10,731 nucleotides of DNA from Planctomycetaceae bacterium UBA2671 (GTDB lineage: Bacteria > Planctomycetota > Planctomycetia > Planctomycetales > Planctomycetaceae): positions 1-10,731 of the forward strand of contig DEML01000005.1 in assembly GCA_002359185.1 (NCBI GenBank), in the 5' to 3' direction. Shown piece after piece: positions 8,745-10,731 of this stretch. Below the pieces are notes generated by a model, which saw only the letters and a program-made list of their open reading frames with translations, had not been told where the DNA came from and did no database searches. The position numbers and the translations under genes were made by a program. The stretch's first letter is position 1, and each line of letters opens with the position of its first letter.

Positions 8745-8817
8745 CCGCTTCCGTATCTGTCGACCAGAGCCATCGGTGACATGCCAGCAGTACCAATCCA
8801 GCCCCGATTAGAATCAT
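8728..8817 (-). CDS. Short transmembrane ORF, possibly the tail of a lost gene
   Basis: This 29-codon frame begins at ATG 8817, two bases after the stop of the TIGR03067-like gene. It encodes one hydrophobic helix (MILIGAGLVLLA) followed by a Trp-containing and acidic tail ending VENN. The frame is open upstream only as far as ~8841. It ends one base before the ATG at 8726 of the membrane protein, so it could couple translation between genes. It may be a genuine small membrane peptide, the end of a gene whose front was deleted, or chance. No separate Shine-Dalgarno sequence is visible. Confidence 0.3.
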   Translation of the reverse strand: MILIGAGLVLLACHRWLWSTDTEADVENN

Positions 8818-8819
8818 GA

Positions 8820-10731
8820 TCAGCGCGACGTTGGCCGTTCGTCAGTAAACTCTGAGAAGCAGACTCGCAGTGAGTCACCCTCGATGTCATAGATTCCGGG
8901 CTTTGTTCGACCATTTTCGGTGACGTCGATCGACTTGGGCGAAGTCGAAGGGTTCAGTTGAAACGTGGCGACGCTAGTGCGATCCGGCATGACCGTTGTC
9001 AATTTGTTGTCTGCAAATATGAACTCGATTTCTACCTGTTGGCCATCAGGCATCTGCGGAGTGCCGGTCCGACCGCTGTCCTCGACGAATACCACTCTCC
9101 AGGTGCCTTGCAACAACGGCTGATCGTCATCGATCACATCGTTTAAAAGCCCTCCTTGCGCCTGTGACGACGGTTCGGTTTGCTTCCGCCGGAACTCCAT
9201 CAACATAATGTTGCTGCCAGTTGGGGAATCAAACGTCTTGGGACGTTTTAAGGTTTTCGAGCCGGGGACGCGTTTCTCTTCAGGGGCATCCGTCCCGCTT
9301 CGTTCGATCAGGCAAAGTCGAAGCAAGTCATCCTTAAGCTCGTAGATGCCAAGACGTCGTTCGTCGCGGCCAATGAAGTCAATCGTCTTAGGGCTCGTTG
9401 TGATGTCGATCTCGATCCGGCCAGTGTCAACCTCGGATTTCTCACCGTTCGGCTTCCGTTCAGTGATGACAAACGTGTTGCCCTTGATCTGAAGCAGGAG
9501 GCCGCCAAAGCCGTTTTCGGTGGCAAGCTGTTTTCCACCTTCTGTGACCGAGACAGATTCCCAGTCGCCTTGAAGCTGCTTGAGTTCCTCTTCCGGAATC
9601 GTATTAGCACTATCATCGGCGGATCGCGGAGAAGGTGGATCAAATTCGAGCATCTGCTCTGTGACGTTGTCGTTGATAGTTGGATTGAATGTTGTTCTCC
9701 ATTCGTAGTAATTGTCCTCAGTTTTGATCGATTGCTCAATCTGGAGGATGAGATACGATTGCTTGTCAATCCAAAGAACCGTTCTTTGTTCGTCAAATTT
9801 GAATTCCAAGCAATAGCACTCGACGTTCTCAAGTTTCCTCTCGTAAATGCGTTTGGGTTCAACGACCTTCAAGCTGGCTTCCCAGACCTCGAGTTTTTGA
9901 GGCATGAGTAGGGCAGGAATATGGCCGACGTTCCCCCCCGCGAAGCCCAGGCCTTCCGCAAACGCAAGGTCGAGAGAAGCTGGCTTTCGAATTCCCGGTT
10001 CCAAGTCCCACCAGGTCTGAATGTTGCTTTCGTTCGCCGAGATCAGCAATTTTTCTTTGTCCTCGTTTTCGATTTCAAAGCGGATCCTGCCGGGACGCAC
10101 AAATGCAGTGGTAAACGAATGGTCTATGATCATATTGGGAGAGTCCGGTGTTTCCCGAACGACAGACTCGATGACTCCCGTATCGGTGTAGGACTTGCAC
10201 TCCGCATACACTTTTGTCATTCGGTCGACGATTTGCTCCACGTCGATGTTATCTGGCAGCGTCTGCGAATCGAATCGCTCGCCATCAGGTAGCGTCGTAA
10301 CTTTGGTGATTTCCACTCGGTCGTCCACGATGCGAATCGCGTCGGTCGGATTTTCGAGCGTGTATCGTTCGCCGTTAACTGTCAGAACTTTATCCACCAG
10401 CGTAATCTTGTATCGACCGTTGGCGCTTTCGAAGGAATGAGTTGTGATCCCAGCGGCACGGTCCTTATGGGTCCTGTGTGTCCCGCCGAATGGCTTCTCT
10501 CCGGAAGTATTAACGATCGTCAGGGGGTGTGTCCCCAGAGTAATGCGGTCAGACTGGGGCGTTAACTCAATGCGCATGTTACTGTTGCTCATGCGGTTTA
10601 AGATAACAAAGGCAGAAACGGCTAAGCAGATGATGATCAGGAGGGTTTGGTCCGTTGTCTTCCCTTTTACCCGCTGCCCGTCACGAATGCTTGATATCCC
10701 TTGATGGACACCTAAATCACCGTGCGCAATT
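8820..10731 (-). CDS. Membrane-anchored protein with LolA/DUF2092-like region and two TIGR03067-like domains, 5' end outside window
   Basis: From ATG 10592 this frame gives 590 residues, but it stays open for 46 more codons to the right edge. Those codons encode a short polar stretch and a clear membrane helix (LLIIICLAVSAFVIL) just before the ATG. There is no ATG, GTG or TTG in that stretch and no Shine-Dalgarno sequence at 10592, so the true start is probably outside the window. Counting from 10592: residues ~55-95 form a small beta-rich unit (YKITLVDKVLTVNGERY); ~115-320 resemble a LolA/DUF2092-type lipoprotein-sorting fold; ~335-460 form a first TIGR03067-like domain (LQGDWESVSV, SPKTIDFI, GIYELKDDLLRLC, ending MLMEFRRK); ~485-590 form a second (LQGTWRVVFVEDSG, SPKSIDV, GIYDIEGDSLRVCF). 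The second stops at ERPTSR, about 15 residues short of the end of the first. It probably faces the periplasm; function unknown. Confidence 0.8.
   Translation of the reverse strand, partial: IAHGDLGVHQGISSIRDGQRVKGKTTDQTLLIIICLAVSAFVILNRMSNSNMRIELTPQSDRITLGTHPLTIVNTSGEKPFGGTHRTHKDRAAGITTHSFESANGRYKITLVDKVLTVNGERYTLENPTDAIRIVDDRVEITKVTTLPDGERFDSQTLPDNIDVEQIVDRMTKVYAECKSYTDTGVIESVVRETPDSPNMIIDHSFTTAFVRPGRIRFEIENEDKEKLLISANESNIQTWWDLEPGIRKPASLDLAFAEGLGFAGGNVGHIPALLMPQKLEVWEASLKVVEPKRIYERKLENVECYCLEFKFDEQRTVLWIDKQSYLILQIEQSIKTEDNYYEWRTTFNPTINDNVTEQMLEFDPPSPRSADDSANTIPEEELKQLQGDWESVSVTEGGKQLATENGFGGLLLQIKGNTFVITERKPNGEKSEVDTGRIEIDITTSPKTIDFIGRDERRLGIYELKDDLLRLCLIERSGTDAPEEKRVPGSKTLKRPKTFDSPTGSNIMLMEFRRKQTEPSSQAQGGLLNDVIDDDQPLLQGTWRVVFVEDSGRTGTPQMPDGQQVEIEFIFADNKLTTVMPDRTSVATFQLNPSTSPKSIDVTENGRTKPGIYDIEGDSLRVCFSEFTDERPTSR

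Overview
The window looks like chromosomal DNA from a member of the Planctomycetes. Three sequence signs support this: an N-terminal LEPR-XLL-type motif (LESRILL) on a giant modular surface protein, two tandem domains resembling the planctomycete family TIGR03067, and an integrase-core transposase of a type I associate with this phylum. These assignments come from reading the translations, not from database searches.

Layout: nearly all credible genes are on the minus strand. Positions 1-6320 hold the first ~2,106 codons of a giant secreted or surface protein that runs off the left edge. Its order is: basic N-terminus, LEPR-XLL motif, a cadherin-like segment, a seven-bladed integrin-type FG-GAP propeller, cadherin-like domains alternating with two nidogen (NIDO)-like domains, more cadherin-like domains, four repeats of exactly 309 bp, and the start of a further domain. 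This frame has one interruption, an in-frame amber codon at 5253-5255 inside propeller blade 4. The frame stays open and domain-rich for about 1,750 codons after it.

Positions 6321-6657 are non-coding and contain an AT-rich inverted repeat. Positions 6658-7598 are a GC-richer patch with two gene remnants facing away from each other: the C-terminal end of a phage terminase large subunit (minus) and a DDE integrase/transposase lacking its N-terminal part (plus). Both lose homology at about 7005-7012, as if one deletion or recombination event cut both.

Positions 7627-10731 hold a minus-strand gene cluster, read from right to left: a membrane-anchored protein with a LolA/DUF2092-like region and two TIGR03067-like domains (open at the right edge), a short transmembrane tail ORF, a four-helix membrane protein, a small lipoprotein, and a tryptophan-rich 74-residue protein. 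The last two overlap by four bases (GTGA). The cluster appears to encode cell-envelope proteins of unknown function. I see no CRISPR array, tRNA, rRNA or complete mobile element. The most unusual observations are the amber codon in an otherwise intact giant adhesin, the shared truncation point of the two remnants, and the clipped final TIGR03067-like domain followed by an orphan transmembrane tail.
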